Shown piece after piece: positions 1-11,600 of a DNA stretch of 64,000 bases. Within the stretch, counting starts at the first letter, position 1, and every line of letters begins with the position of its first letter. The notes under the pieces were generated by a model. That model was not told the DNA's origin. It ran no database searches and saw only the letters and a list, made by a program, of their open reading frames with translations. A program made the position numbers and the translations under genes. Location: positions 744,001-808,000 of the forward strand of contig JAFCMP010000157.1 of NCBI GenBank assembly GCA_017506865.1, in the 5' to 3' direction. Origin of the DNA: Tribonema minus (Eukaryota; Sar; Xanthophyceae; Tribonematales; Tribonemataceae).

Positions 1-165
1 CGGGAGCGGCAACCACAGGCGACGACCCACCCCCGCCACCGTACTCGCAGCGGCATCGCTCCGCCGCGGCCCGCTTCTGCCGTCACGAGATCCGCGCCTC
101 CAGCCACGGGCGCCAGGCGCGGTCTGGGTGGCGGCAGCGGAGCGGGAGGCGGCGGGCGCTTGATG
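1..165 (+). CDS. Partial exon of an unknown gene at the left edge
   Basis: GC-rich stretch that is open in two forward frames (frames 1 and 3) and stops at a good donor (TGATG|GTAAGC at 165/166). In frame 3 it gives a Pro-rich then Arg/Ser/Gly-rich peptide starting GDDPPPPPYSQRHRS. No domain is recognised. Composition drops from coding-like to G-run-rich DNA after the donor. The frame and the strand are not certain because the rest of the gene lies outside the window. Confidence 0.3.
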
Positions 166-2447
166 GTAAGCGGCCTGACCGTGGCGGGGCTCGCTCGTCG
201 TTATCCGGCCCCAGTACACGCTGCCGGCTGCTTTTGGCGGACTCCCTTCAGGGGAAGCGTCCGTCTGCGGCAACCGGTGAGCGGCGGAAGTAGGCCCTGT
301 GCCCCGTTCCGACCGTGGGACCCCCGGCGCACAGCCATTGGGGCGCTGCGAGGCGAGGGGGCGGGGGTTGGGGGGGGAAGCACGGCCGCGCAACATCATC
401 GCGCGCAGCCGAAACGAGCGTCAATCAACGAAATTGTACAGCGCAGGGGACGCACAGAGCGCCGGCAGGGGACGGCGGATCTACTGAGAGGGGGGGAAAG
501 GGGGGGGGGGTTGAGCGAGGGACGGGGCGGGTGCGCGGCACTGTCGCAGGCATGTGTGCATTGTGCTGTACTGCAAGGGGGGCAATTGTTGGGTCGACTG
601 GCAAGAGGGGGGAGTGATCGAGTTTGGGGTGGATTGCGCTGCTGCGGCGAAACGCACACGACCAGTGGCAGCGTTAGCATGCGGTGCTGCAGTGGATAAT
701 GCGAGCAGGGGATGAGCTATGGGCGTGTTTGTGTGTGTCATGCTTCATGCTTCATTGTATGGGGGGGGCATGTCATGTATGCTCAAGTCAGTGACTAAAA
801 AGATCTTGCACATTGCTGTGAACAGCTGATCACTCCAAGTAGCGCAGGCGATACGCTCATTCTATACCATTGAGTGACAGCTTATGATGTGTGCCAGATA
901 CCGCAGGGCTCACCGCTTGGATCGTACATTTGGTAACCGGCTTCTGCGGTTGTGTCAGTCATGCTGTAGCATACATGCAGGTTGCCAAGCTGTGAAGCTG
1001 CCAGTATCAGGTCTGCCAGGAATTTGTGCTCATGGGTGATGTGGGCGAAGGTATACGTGCGGGAATGTCCACAGCTGTGAAGTACGCGAACTGGTTCTTG
1101 TTGTCACTCAAGCATTGAATCGTACTCTTGAGGCATGGGCCGATGATAACAAGGGTTGCCAAATACTTAGGGACACACCACAAACGCAGACCACACGGTG
1201 AGATGTAGATTGTGCCACTTTGAGAGCCATGTTGACAGTCCATCATTTTAAGAGGTAACATGCGCAATGGTAAGGGGGGGTCAATGGCACATGGGACTGA
1301 CTGCAATGGCACATGGGACTGACTGACCGCTCTTGTATTGTGTTCGTCTACTGCTGGCTGCTTCATGGCCATGCACTCACAACAGTAACTGCTGATTATC
1401 ACAACGAGCCTAGTGCAGCCAAAGTCATCATGCCTCAAGCACTGCAGCCACAGCAGTGCAGCACGCTGAGTCCACTTCCTTCCAAGGCATAATTGGTCAA
1501 ACCCTAGCACTGACCCTAAATCCATTCACCCGTAGCACTCAATGGGGTCAGTGTCGGCCTGCCCTCACGAGCTACTCCTTTATGTTTTCGTTTGTGATGG
1601 CATGGCCAGCCCTTAATGGACACTGCAAAATGCCAACTTTGATGAATATTTTTGGTAGGTGTAAAAGGCACATGTGCCACACCTGTCATGCATGGCGTCC
1701 TTCAAAGTATGTGGCATGTACGCCATACAGAAAATGGGGTCTGCCGCGTTTGCAAATCTGGCAGACTCTCTGCTTGGCATGCACGGCGATGCAAAGTCAA
1801 CAGTTGCCCCCCCCCCCCGCTCCGGTCCCCGGAGTGAAGGTGACATAAAGGGATAAGCCCAAGCAGCGTGGAGTTGTACACTAAGACAGTGCACCAGGTC
1901 TGGCATTGGCATAGGTGTCGAGCATCGTAGAAAAGGCAGCAAAATCAATGATAAATTGCTGTTGTGATGCAAAGGAGGTCACAGCAGTGCACATGGCCTT
2001 CACAAGCAATGCAGCAGGTGTGTGTGAGACATGCGGTCACTCACACGCTGCTCATCAGTGATGCCACTCATAGGCACAATCGCAAATTGCCACTGCACCA
2101 TCAGCGACTGGAGCACAGACAATTACAAGATGCATGCTGACAGAAGCAGTGGTTGACGCAGAGCGAACATGACACCATTGGCGAGCAGGTGCAGACAGCA
2201 GCACTGACGAGTATCAATGACAAGTTAGAACATTGACTGCAAATCACGCAACCCTTAAAAGACGGAGTGTACTGCCATGCGCTGTGTCGCTGGCGATCTA
2301 CAATCAATTACGGGGGACATGCCACAATTCGTGCAGCGCATGACGCTGGCGATCTACAGCTTACTATAGGGTACATGCCACCATTCACCAGCTGTATGTA
2401 CAGCCACTTTTGCCATCAATTGTCTCTAATCAAAGTCTCTTGAACAT
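166..2447. other. No gene recognised; probable intron of the left-edge gene and 3' flank of the cysteine-rich gene
   Basis: Short ORFs on both strands overlap each other and show no domain, no paralogue and no consistent splice sites. 360–780 is rich in G runs. A TGTAA on the minus strand near 2117–2121 could be an algal-type polyadenylation signal for the minus-strand gene ending at 2448. That would make about 330 bases of 3' UTR. Confidence 0.3.
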
Positions 2448-5400
2448 TTAGATGCATTGGCCATGCTTGACCTGCCCGTACTGCTGGTCGTACATCCATG
2501 TACGCCCCGCTTTTGTGCAGGTGCACACGCCTGAAGTGCTGCACGTCACTCCCTTGCCATCATTGCTGGAGAGCGTGTTGTAGCAGGCGGTGTGGTCCGG
2601 ACACACTTGAGATCTCGCTGCCCGCCGCACACAAGAACAGCAGTCGTTTGGTGAACTAGATGGGGATGCGTTGCACTTGAAGGAGACCAGTTGAACAAGT
2701 AGACCAGTTGAACTCGATTTCGGGTGATGGCGTTTGTCTTATTGAGCCCATCTGCAGATGTAGTTTGCTGATGGGGTCAGAGGAACCGAAGCGCCGATAA
2801 TAGAAATCACCACTCAAGGAAGCCAATGAAATCACGCGTTTGTAAATGGCGTTACGAGGGTGGGATCACTACAGGCCGCAGCAATCAATAAACTGACATG
2901 CAACATGAGTTCATGCTTAGTGTAAGACGCGCTTTGGTCCGCAGCTGTTAGGCCACATCAGCAGCAATTTTCCACGAGAGGAAGAGCATAGCTGGCAGTG
3001 AGGCATTCGGATGTCATCACTGGTCATGTGTGCTGTGAAGTGCCCTTCATTACATGCGCTTCAGTCCGCCTCTCCGTAAAGCACCCACAATGTACTGCCC
3101 AAGTACATTAAAAAATAGACGCAAGTGACATTTTCATTGTCAAAATCTTGCCAGAGGCCTTCCCATCTATCTCTTCCCGCCCAACGGCATCAAATATCCT
3201 CCCAACACATCTCACGTAACCTCTTTCCTGCCGCTTTGCAGCCATGTGATCAATCAAATATGTGGAAAGCGTCATCTGCAGTCAATGACATGCAGTAGTC
3301 TCGCCCGCTGTCACGACATTTTGTGCCGGTGGTTTTAGTGAACTCTCAATGGCGGCGCCTCTTGCTTTTGTGTGCTTAGAATTATAGTCTATCACTGTAT
3401 GCACATCAGTCAACGTGCAGAAATTCAGCGAGTGAGTCATGGTGTTGCAGGAGACGGAGGCATTACAAACCACAACAGTGCTGTATGTCTTCTGAGGAGT
3501 GTACCCTGCTGAGTGTGCACACGCCCATTGGCTCGGTGACGATACCAGTGTGTCCCCGCATGCGACTAACCTGCGCAGTAGCCAGTAATGTTCGTGTGGT
3601 GGGCGCGCGCGCAGCCGCATTTGCCGTTGGACCTGCAGATTGCTCCCTTGCCAGTGCAGATGCTCTTGTCTTTGCAAACCCGAGCAGAGGCTGCATCGCA
3701 CGAGTGGAGGTTACGCAGGTGAGAGTAAAAAGGGGGGGGGGGGGGGGGGGGGTTGCAGACACATACAACTAATGCTTCATGTCACCAAAGCGTGTAGGGT
3801 GGCATCTGCTTAAAGCCTCTGACCACGCGTCATTGGCATGAGACGCCAACCGCAGCGGTCCGCTGGATTGAGTTGGGAAAACGGTACCAATCGCTGCGCT
3901 ATTCAAGCCTTGTACAAGAACAAAGCATGCAACACAAGGAAATCAGTTTGCCTTTAGGAAAATTGCAGCACTTGCGTCAGCTCTCATTTGTTGTGGTTTG
4001 TAAGTCCATGGCAATTGACGCAATGTCTCCCTATCCAACACCAGCCACAACAGTAACATATACTTCCACGTCTACTTCCACATGGACGAATAATTTCAGT
4101 GCACAGATTCCTGGTCTCTTGCCACTGAACACCTGTAACGCGACAGCAGTTGTGCCATATGCGATGCACCTGTAACAACCCTCCAACCACTCTGCGCAAG
4201 ATGCTACCCTCTGTTTGACGCATACGGTGGAAAGGCGTACCTAGGCATTGGCCATTTCTCACTGATCCATCATAAAGCACATTTGGAGAGGCGTACCTAG
4301 ACATTGGCCATATCTGACGTGTCCGTCGTGACTGTCGAGCACCCACGTATGGCCAGCCTGTGTGCAGGTGCATTCACCGGAAGGGCCACAGGTCGCTCCC
4401 TTGCCAGACTCTGTGCCGTATATGTCACCGTCAACGCTGGTGTACACGAAGCAGTAGGACGTTTTGGATGGGCACACTTGGTCTGGCGCTGCATGGCGCG
4501 TGTGGGGAGCTCATTGTCAGTTGATTGAGATGCACAGAACATATTTGGAAGCTGAGGCATGCCCTATACATAGGGTTGGCACGTGCGTAGATAGTATATA
4601 TACGGTATATTGGTACATACGCGTATATATACGCGTAGACGCCGAAACGGGGCGTATATTCGCGTATACGCTTTTGCACCGCTGTGGTGCTCACGAGCGC
4701 TGCCCGTGGCCCAGCGCATGCCAAGGGTAAGGTGGCTAGGGCTATCTGGGGGCCAGAAGCGGAAAGGCAGGGCTGAGCGGTGGTCTCAAGCCACAGAAGG
4801 CGCCTGCACAGCCTGAACTTGGCAATTCAGTGGCTCAGGCAGCTTCGCACCTGGCCAGCAGAGCCTGCATGAGCCTTCACGGCTTGTTCTGTCGGTGATG
4901 TGGAAGAGGACGATGGGAAGGGAGTCGCTGCACATGCTGACAGACACGCTGCCCTCTGACGAGGCGCAGCTTTTCAGCGGCACCATGCGGTCGGCGCACT
5001 CAGGCCGTAACCAAGCTTCTTTTGGCATTTCGGCCAACTTCAAGAAAATCCCACACTTCAAGTGTTGCTCTGATGACACTTTATGAAGGCAATTATTTCT
5101 AGTGTCTGCATGTCTGTAATCAGCACCCTGAGCCCGTTCGAATGCACCTGCTTTCAGAGAAATCTAAAGACGACAAGTCGTCGTAGCGAGATTTGGCTTT
5201 GTCAGATACGCTAATATACGCAGTATATACGTATTGTACGCCAAAAATACGTATATATGCGGGTATGCAAAATCCAAATATACGCAATGTGCCAACCCTA
5301 CCTATACACGGTGTATCTGACCGCCAAAATGCGTCAGCAGCCAGCATCACACACGTTTGAAAGCCTGCATCTGGGAAGTATATGCAACTTGAAGGCGCAT

Positions 5401-8400
5401 GGTGGTCTGGTGCGATTCCGAGCATACTGCGCAGTGCAGTCAGCGACAACCCAGGCATTATGATGTTGAAAGAACCTGTTGAAAGAAAGCTTCTGGCCAA
5501 CTCTTAATTTATTCATAAAGTAGAGCAGTGAAACAGATGGTGATCAAGCGCCAAGTAACAACAACAGCAAACTCCAAGTAGTACCACCACGGCTCCACCA
5601 CTAGTGAGAGGCAGCAGCCATGGAAGCGACATAGGCGATTTGGAGAGAACTTGAAGAGTACCTGCGCAGTAGCCAAACTTTGCCGGTCCAATGCGCCCGC
5701 CGGCGTCAGCAAACCAAGCGTAGCCGGCCTGCCTGCAGGTGCAGTTGCCATTGGCGTCGCAAGCAGTTCGCTTCCCGCCGTCATTGCTGTTGTCGGAGCA
5801 GTAGGTCTTCTGGTCGGGACACACTTGGTGTGACGCTGCACGGCGCATGAGGCAGCCCGGGGCTAGACCGTTCAGATGAGTGCGAGTGTGCTGCTGTGCG
5901 CGGGAGGATTCAAGTTGTCAATCAAAGTAGGTGCCAGTGCGCCACTCCGAGCGCACATGCTTCACAAGACTGAGTGACCTGAGGGGTGTGGAAATCACAC
6001 AATATAGTACTTTTAAGTATTATACAACAGTGTGACTAGCGTTTGAGGGACCCATCGTGCAACAGTACCGCTAGTAGCCGTGGAGCTGACTAGCAGTGTG
6101 AAGAGATGCTGACCTACACATTTGCTGTGAACAGATGCTCACCTACACAGGTGCCTTTTTTTTCTGATCCATCGCGATAATCAGGAAACCATACATAGCC
6201 AGCTGTGCAGCGGCATGTGCCGTCAGCGTTGCAAACGCCCCCCGCGCCACGGCCAGGCTTTTGACCCGTGGGCTCTCCTTCCCTGTTGGAGCAGAAGGTC
6301 TTCCCGTCAGGACACACTTGATGCGCCGCTGCATGACATATGAGGGAGGAAGGCTTGAATGAGCCAGAGGTGACTCGCTTGAATAAATTGTCAAGTGGTC
6401 AAAGATACTAAGACAACTCATCAACTTGAACTTGAAGCACGGAAGAATGCCCTCTGCATGACGCTCATGTGTGGTGCAACTGGAGGTGCCAGATGCAAGT
6501 TGGGTGCAGAACCGGTTGATGAGAATCAAGAGTAGCCGAACAGTGCCAGGAACCGCTCGAGTTCAACTTGCATGCATAAGCACGCAAGGCCAAGTACACA
6601 CTTTGACAAAACCATGCGCCAACAAAAGTGACATGCATAGTGGAGGAACGTACCTACGCACTGCCCTTGCGCCTGTGAACCGTAAAAAGAGCCAAAGAAC
6701 CACGTGTGGCCGGACTGCGCGCAGCCGCATTTGCCAGAAGCGTCGCAAGTTGCCCCCTCGCCATCCTTGGAGAGAATGTTGTAGCAGGCGCGCTTCTTGC
6801 CTGGACACACTTGCGCTGGCGCTGCACGGTAAGTGAGGTGAGGTGACAGTCGTCAGCTGCGCCGCAGCGCGTGCATGGCCAGCGCCCAATGGAATCACTC
6901 AATGTAACTTCAAGTTTGCTGTGCACGGTGAGGTTGAGATCTTACAGCAGGGGCAAACACCCGCTTTGAGGGTCAATCTTAAATCAACGCAGCAGGCTGC
7001 AGCAGTGGTTGGCGCGCAGTGCAGAGCAACGTACCCATGCACTGGCCAACCATCTCCGTCCCTTTGGTTTCATAGATGAAGATCCACGTACGGTCGGGCT
7101 GCGCGCAGGTGCACTTGCCAGCCGAGTTGCAGCGTGAGCTTGCATTGATGCCAAGGGCGCGGTCCACTACCACCTGGCAGTATGTCCTGCGGTCTGGACA
7201 CACCGACTCTGATGCTGCACGGCACACGAGTGGTGGTAATGGGGGTCAGCCAAGAGGTGATTGCTGAGTCTATGGTATTCAAGCCATCATGTATCTCCGC
7301 AGCATCAGCAGCGAGTGGCCCGTTGCGTGAATTCACGTACCTACACAGTCACCAAACGGCTCCGACTTCGAAATTGCGACCCATGTATTACCGGACTTTG
7401 CGCAGGCGCAATTGCCGGCGGCGGTGCACGTTGCTCCGTAGCCGCTGTAGGACTGTTGGTTGAAGCAGATGCTCTTCTTATCGGGACACACTTGAGGTGA
7501 TGCTGCGCAGCACACAAGAACAGGCGGCATTGAATGAGTCAAGGTGGTGATTTGCCGGTGTTGCAAGCCGCTTTGATCGACGACTCCTTGGACCACACCA
7601 GCAAACGGAATGTGCAGACTGACCCGTGTGTGACAAAGATGCACACGCAATATGATGTTGCTGATGGTCTACAGTGTATAACATAGCCCTTCACTTTTGA
7701 CTAGCATTCAAATCACCATCATTCAATGCGGCACACCCAGTACAGCAAATTGTCATGCAGGTAGACAAACCATCATGGAGCAACTCGCTCAACCTCATAG
7801 CAGCATTTCTGATACAAAGGCGTTTTCGTACCAAAATGCCACACAGTGACCAAGCTACAAAGCAAACGCCTTGCTCCTACAGCAACCTCACAACACTAAA
7901 ACATGAAGAAACGTGCATACCTATGCAATTTCCGCCTTTGGAAGGTCCTGTCGCATCAGCATTGTTATCACCAACCCATGTGAAGCCAGCCTTTGTGCAC
8001 ATGCACTCATTGGCAGAGTTGCAGACCACGTCTCCACTCCACTCCTCTCCAGCGTACCCATACTCAAGGAAGCAGTAGGTCTTGTCTGGACACACTTGCG
8101 ACGCCGCTGCACGGCACTCGAGGCGATGTTAGTGAGGATGCGGTGGCTAATGTGACACGGATATTATGATGCTCAATCAAGACATGTGTGCACAGGCGTA
8201 AACATTCACGTTCCCCGGCCGTATCATGGCCATGGGCCAGCTCTTTTGTCTTTCTTTCTTCCTTTGCAAGAAGATCCGAGTTGTCATCAGGACGTCCATC
8301 AATCATCGGCGTTCATGTCCCCTGCAGTATCTGTACAGCCATACCTTGTAAGGCTCGTCCGATAATGACCGGCTGACGTCGTTGGACCTTCCTCTCAATC

Positions 8401-8471
8401 GGCAGCAGGATTTCCTCCAAGCTGGCGGCCGCCAGAGCCACGACGAGAAACAACGCCAGCCTCATGGACAT
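2448..8471 (-). CDS. Secreted protein with nine tandem six-cysteine modules
   Basis: Ten exons on the minus strand: 8345–8471, 7921–8106, 7341–7502, 7035–7214, 6654–6821, 6143–6328, 5662–5835, 4297–4488, 3571–3690 and 2448–2617 (TAA stop). Their lengths sum to 555 codons with stop (554 aa). Exon 1 encodes a clear signal peptide (MSMRLALFLVVALAAAS). Every later exon starts with a near-constant acceptor (TGCAG|C.. coding A-S-x-Q-V-C-P-D) and all but the last end in phase 1 at GxCxG|GT. The usual module is CPDxxxYC, then Cys, G-x-C-x-C, an aromatic TW-type loop and G-x-C: six Cys, probably three disulfides. The ninth exon (3571–3690) is only 40 codons and lacks the Trp loop. The last module ends at its final Cys-Ile. 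The family is not recognised. Repeat number, signal peptide and Cys spacing suggest a cell-wall or extracellular adhesive or binding protein (inference). Confidence 0.75.
3732..3752. repeat. G21 homopolymer (C21 on the coding strand)
   Basis: An uninterrupted run of about 21 G on the plus strand. On the minus (coding) strand it is a poly-C tract about 42 bases upstream of the acceptor of the short module exon 3571–3690. Confidence 0.9.
4231..4325 (-). repeat. Short duplication of a module-exon 3' end and donor
   Basis: About 35 bases covering the end of exon 4297–4488 (…GQCLG|GTACGCC) recur 56 bases further down the intron (4231–4266). The second donor-like GTACGCC follows the same GQCLG coding end, but no module upstream belongs to it. 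It is either a decoy or alternative donor, or the remnant of an abortive exon duplication. Confidence 0.6.
4571..5300. mobile_element. Non-autonomous hAT-like DNA transposon (730 bp)
   Basis: The ends are inverted: TAGGGTTGGCAC at 4571 and its reverse complement ending at 5300. Both are flanked by a perfect 8-base direct repeat CCTATACA (4563–4570 and 5301–5308). An 8-base duplication and a YAGGG-type end are hallmarks of the hAT superfamily. Subterminal DNA on both sides is full of TATACGTATA-type motifs. No transposase is seen; a 63-codon plus-strand ORF at 4895–5086 and an antisense one have no recognisable domain. It lies in the intron between module exons 5662–5835 and 4297–4488, apparently without harming splicing. 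Confidence 0.8.
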
Positions 8472-8736
8472 GAGGGCTACTACGTGGGCTTCGCCTTCTC
8501 AATGCCACCTGTGCATGTACTAGCTTCCACAGGTGCTGGCAGACTACACAACGCAGCGGCTGGATACGGTGTTGGTAAGAGTGGCTTGCGGGATGCGCTT
8601 GATCGCCACCCACCCCACTCCACGCGTAGCAACATACAAGATCACAGATCATAAGCGGCATTTATGACGCGCACTGTGATATTATGTGCGCGCACACGAG
8701 TGGCACACCTTTCTCATGCGTCTCTTCAAATCTACC
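8472..8736. promoter_or_regulatory. 5' flank and probable promoter of the cysteine-rich gene
   Basis: The 265 bases between the signal-peptide ATG (minus strand, 8471) and the retrotransposon fragment starting at 8750 hold no gene. They should contain the leader and core promoter of the minus-strand gene. I see no clear TATA box. Confidence 0.3.
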
Positions 8737-8749
8737 CAACTTCAACAAT

Positions 8750-9653
8750 GTCGACCATGTCGCCGCCGGAATTCCGCGAGACGCTGCGGCGCCACCTGGG
8801 CGTGGAGCGCCCCGCCTCCGCTGCGGCGCGGTGCCCCAAGTGTCATAAAATAGTGGAGTCAGGTGCCCACCTGCGCCGCTGCACACAAGGGCTCAACGTC
8901 ACGCGACACAACTTGCTCGCAGACGCGCTTTTTCAGCTGCTCAAGCAGGTGGCCCACCTCCGCGGTCTCGACCGGGACACCCTTGCCCCCTTCCGCCGCT
9001 ACGCGGCGCGCCACGGGTTCAACAAGTTCATGGACATCGTCTTCGGCAGCAACCAGATCTGCCTTCCAGTCCCTAAAGTGCAGCCGAGCGCTGACGCGGT
9101 AGCGGCAGGCCGGTGCACTAAACTGCGCGGCGGCTTTGAAGTAGCTTGTTGCATAGACGTCACCATACGTGACAGCTCATGTCCCTCCCGCCTCCATCAG
9201 GCTCAGGGGGGCGCGCGCGATGTGCAGCGCGTGCTTGAATCGGCTTCGCAGGAACAGATAGACACATACGTAGTCTCAGGGGCCCTGGACCTCACTACAC
9301 ACACCCTATTTTCCGCAGCCTTTGACCACTTCGGCGCTATGTCATGCGACACACAAGCACTGCTACACGCACTCGCCGAGCAGAGCTCGCAGGGCAGCTA
9401 CAATCTCGCGCAGCGCGTTGCCTTCTGGCGCCGCCGCACCTCCCTCGCGCTACAGCGCGCGCTCACACGTGTCGTGATCGACAACTGGAACGCAGTCATT
9501 GCCCCTGATGGCGACGTCAGTGCTTACCGCCGCATCGCACTGTTGCAAGTGCCGCGGCCCTCGCCGGCCAGCGCCGAACCGCCGGCCCCTCCGTAGATTT
9601 AGTTATTGCCCGATTATCGTGTGCTCAACCCATGCGGTCCAGGACATAATATA
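8750..9653 (+). mobile_element. 5'-truncated copy of the RLE-type LINE (C-terminal 0.9 kb)
   Basis: Plus-strand copy of the last part of the ORF2 seen at 15653–19819. It runs from the MSPPEFRET segment through the zinc motif (CPKCH…HLRRC) and the endonuclease-like segment (CCIDVTIRD) to the stop near 9594 and the short 3' UTR ending ATAATATAC at 9653. The reading frame is open. Flanking direct repeats CAACTTCAACAAT at 8737–8749 and 9654–9666 mark the target-site duplication. Differences from the other copies (HKIVESG for HRPVDSG, QID for KID, CLDL/DPT changes) make it an older insertion. Confidence 0.9.
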
Positions 9654-9666
9654 CAACTTCAACAAT

Positions 9667-10899
9667 CGAGTGAATGCGCGCGCTATTGCTCACTGTCTGT
9701 CCGCTGTTCAAAGCCCGAGTATGGCACAGTCTATGGGCAAATGCCCCCCCCAGCACTGTCGCATTGTGAAGTTGCACACGGTTTTATGATTGTCATGGTT
9801 GCGTTTATAGAGTGTGTGCGCCTGCTGTAGCTCGGGAGAGGACGCCAGGGGCGTCTGGGCCACATCAGCCTACGCCCCTGACACATCCCTAGCACATTAT
9901 GGCACAACATGTTGATCTTGGTTTGACAAAATTGCTGACCGCTGCAGTGCATGTATCGCGCGCCAGGTCTTGCAGATCCTGGGGGGTCCTTTGGCATCCT
10001 CTGTCTGCGTGCATGGCGTGCACGCAGTGCACCACCTTGAGCTACTGAACAACGTGCTCGCGCGTGCTGCTTTGCCTACCCCGCGACATCTCGCATGTGT
10101 ACAGTCACTGTGTGAAAACTTGGTGGTCAATGTGCAGCGCCCGCGAGTGGAACACCAAAGTAGTTAGACATAGCTTAACGCCTGTTCATTCATTGCGCGC
10201 TGCAGCTCAGCAGTTTTCAAGTGCGCACTGCAGCTCGGCCGCAGCGGTTTCCAGTGCTCTTCGTCATTTATATGGACCCATTTTGAGTGCAGCATGGCAG
10301 TGCTCAGCGCTCCTCGAAAGGTGAAGGTACATGTGAGGCAACTGGCTATAGCCATGCTTAGAGTCTGTCAACGGTGGAGAGTCCCCCCCCCCCCTCTCCC
10401 AAGCCGCCGAGTTTGTTGTGCACTGACGCAACTGAGTAACACAATTTGCAGTTGCCGCAGTGCTACAAAATGGAGCGGAACGCGTGCCATCGCTGTTGTG
10501 CGTCCATAAAAAGTAGCATGCGCCCTTGATATCACGTGTACTTTTATTATATTCCACTTGTGGCTGTGGAAATGCCATGTTGTAGGTGTGTCGCCTTGTT
10601 TTCACTCTTGGGTGTAGCATGCAAAGCTTGCACGCCGCACCCCGCCCCCCACATCACCCCCAACAAAGCACCCGCAAGCGACTGTCCCCCACATACTAGC
10701 AGGGATACTGAACAAAGCTACAAGACTCTCCCCCCACAGACAGACCCGTCTTAGGGCCACCCAGCTCCACGCAGACTCCATCTCAAAGTTTTCATGCAGG
10801 CCAAGGTCACCATAATGGGGCCTGAACTGGAGATTGTTGCTATCTACGTGAACCCCAATATCATAAAGATAAGCAGAGGGAGTCACTGGGCGCCTGGCG
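9667..10899. other. Intergenic DNA, no gene recognised
   Basis: Short overlapping ORFs only. No domain, no paralogous exon and no consistent splice sites. A C-run sits near 10382–10392. Confidence 0.4.
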
Positions 10900-11600
10900 C
10901 TGACGCAAGCGTGTACACAGCAGGCCTCGAGGGCGCGCCATAGCCGTCGCGAGCTCAGCAGACAGAGCAGATCTCGAGCGCACGTCATTCAATCATTCAA
11001 GTTGCAGTTGCGTGCCTGCTGGGCAGTGCAGAGCGCGCGCCATAGGCATCGCGCACCTGTTGAGTTGAGCAGACTCGGGGCAGAGCACGCGCCAGAGCCG
11101 TCACGCAGTCACCAAACCGTTTGACAGAGCAGAGCGCGCGTCATCGCCGCCGTGTGCCACAGTGCCCGCTGGGAGAGCTGCCTTAAACCTGGCTTTGTTG
11201 ACAGTGAAGGCTGCCCCCCCCCGAGCCAGGTTCATGCCACAGTGTGCCAACGGCACAACAGCGCAATGTTCGCAGTCGCCGCAGCGCTGCTGTCACTGCA
11301 TGTTGAGTGCCAACGCATCACTGCTGCAGCTGTTGGAAAAAGGTTGCACGCAGCTCCAATCATGCTTGTTGAGGTCGTGCCGTTCGGCCATGCACCATGA
11401 TGATCGTGCAACGGCACAACAGCGCCATGTTCGCAGTCGCCGCAGCGCTGCTGTCACTGCATGTTGAGTGCCAACGCATCACTGCTGCAGCTGTTGGAAA
11501 AAGGTTGCACGCAGCTCCAATCATGCTTGTTGAGGTCGTGCCGTTCGGCCATGCACCATGATGATCGCCTGCCATCCCAATGGCGCCAGGCAGGTGGGCG
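10900..11600. repeat. GC-rich repeat block related to the arrays at 33.8–35.6 and 39.0–40.7 kb
   Basis: It contains the recurring GAGCAGAGCGCGCGTCAT-type units. A longer block (GGGAGAGCTGCCTT… to …GGCCATGCACCATGATGATCG) also occurs near 35.30–35.57 kb and, inverted, near 39.1–39.4 kb. On the minus strand it includes the CMAERHDLNKH reading frame shared by those copies. Confidence 0.6.
11250..11571 (+). repeat. 161-bp direct tandem duplication
   Basis: Bases 11250–11410 and 11411–11571 are near-identical (first difference GCGCAATG versus GCGCCATG). Each unit runs from ACGGCACAAC to the CACCATGATGATCG region. It lies in a dispersed GC-rich repeat family and codes for nothing recognised. Confidence 0.85.

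Noticed and set aside
10602-10988. 128-codon minus-strand ORF
   Set aside because: No domain or homologous copy; the C-terminal end lies in simple GC/C-run DNA.
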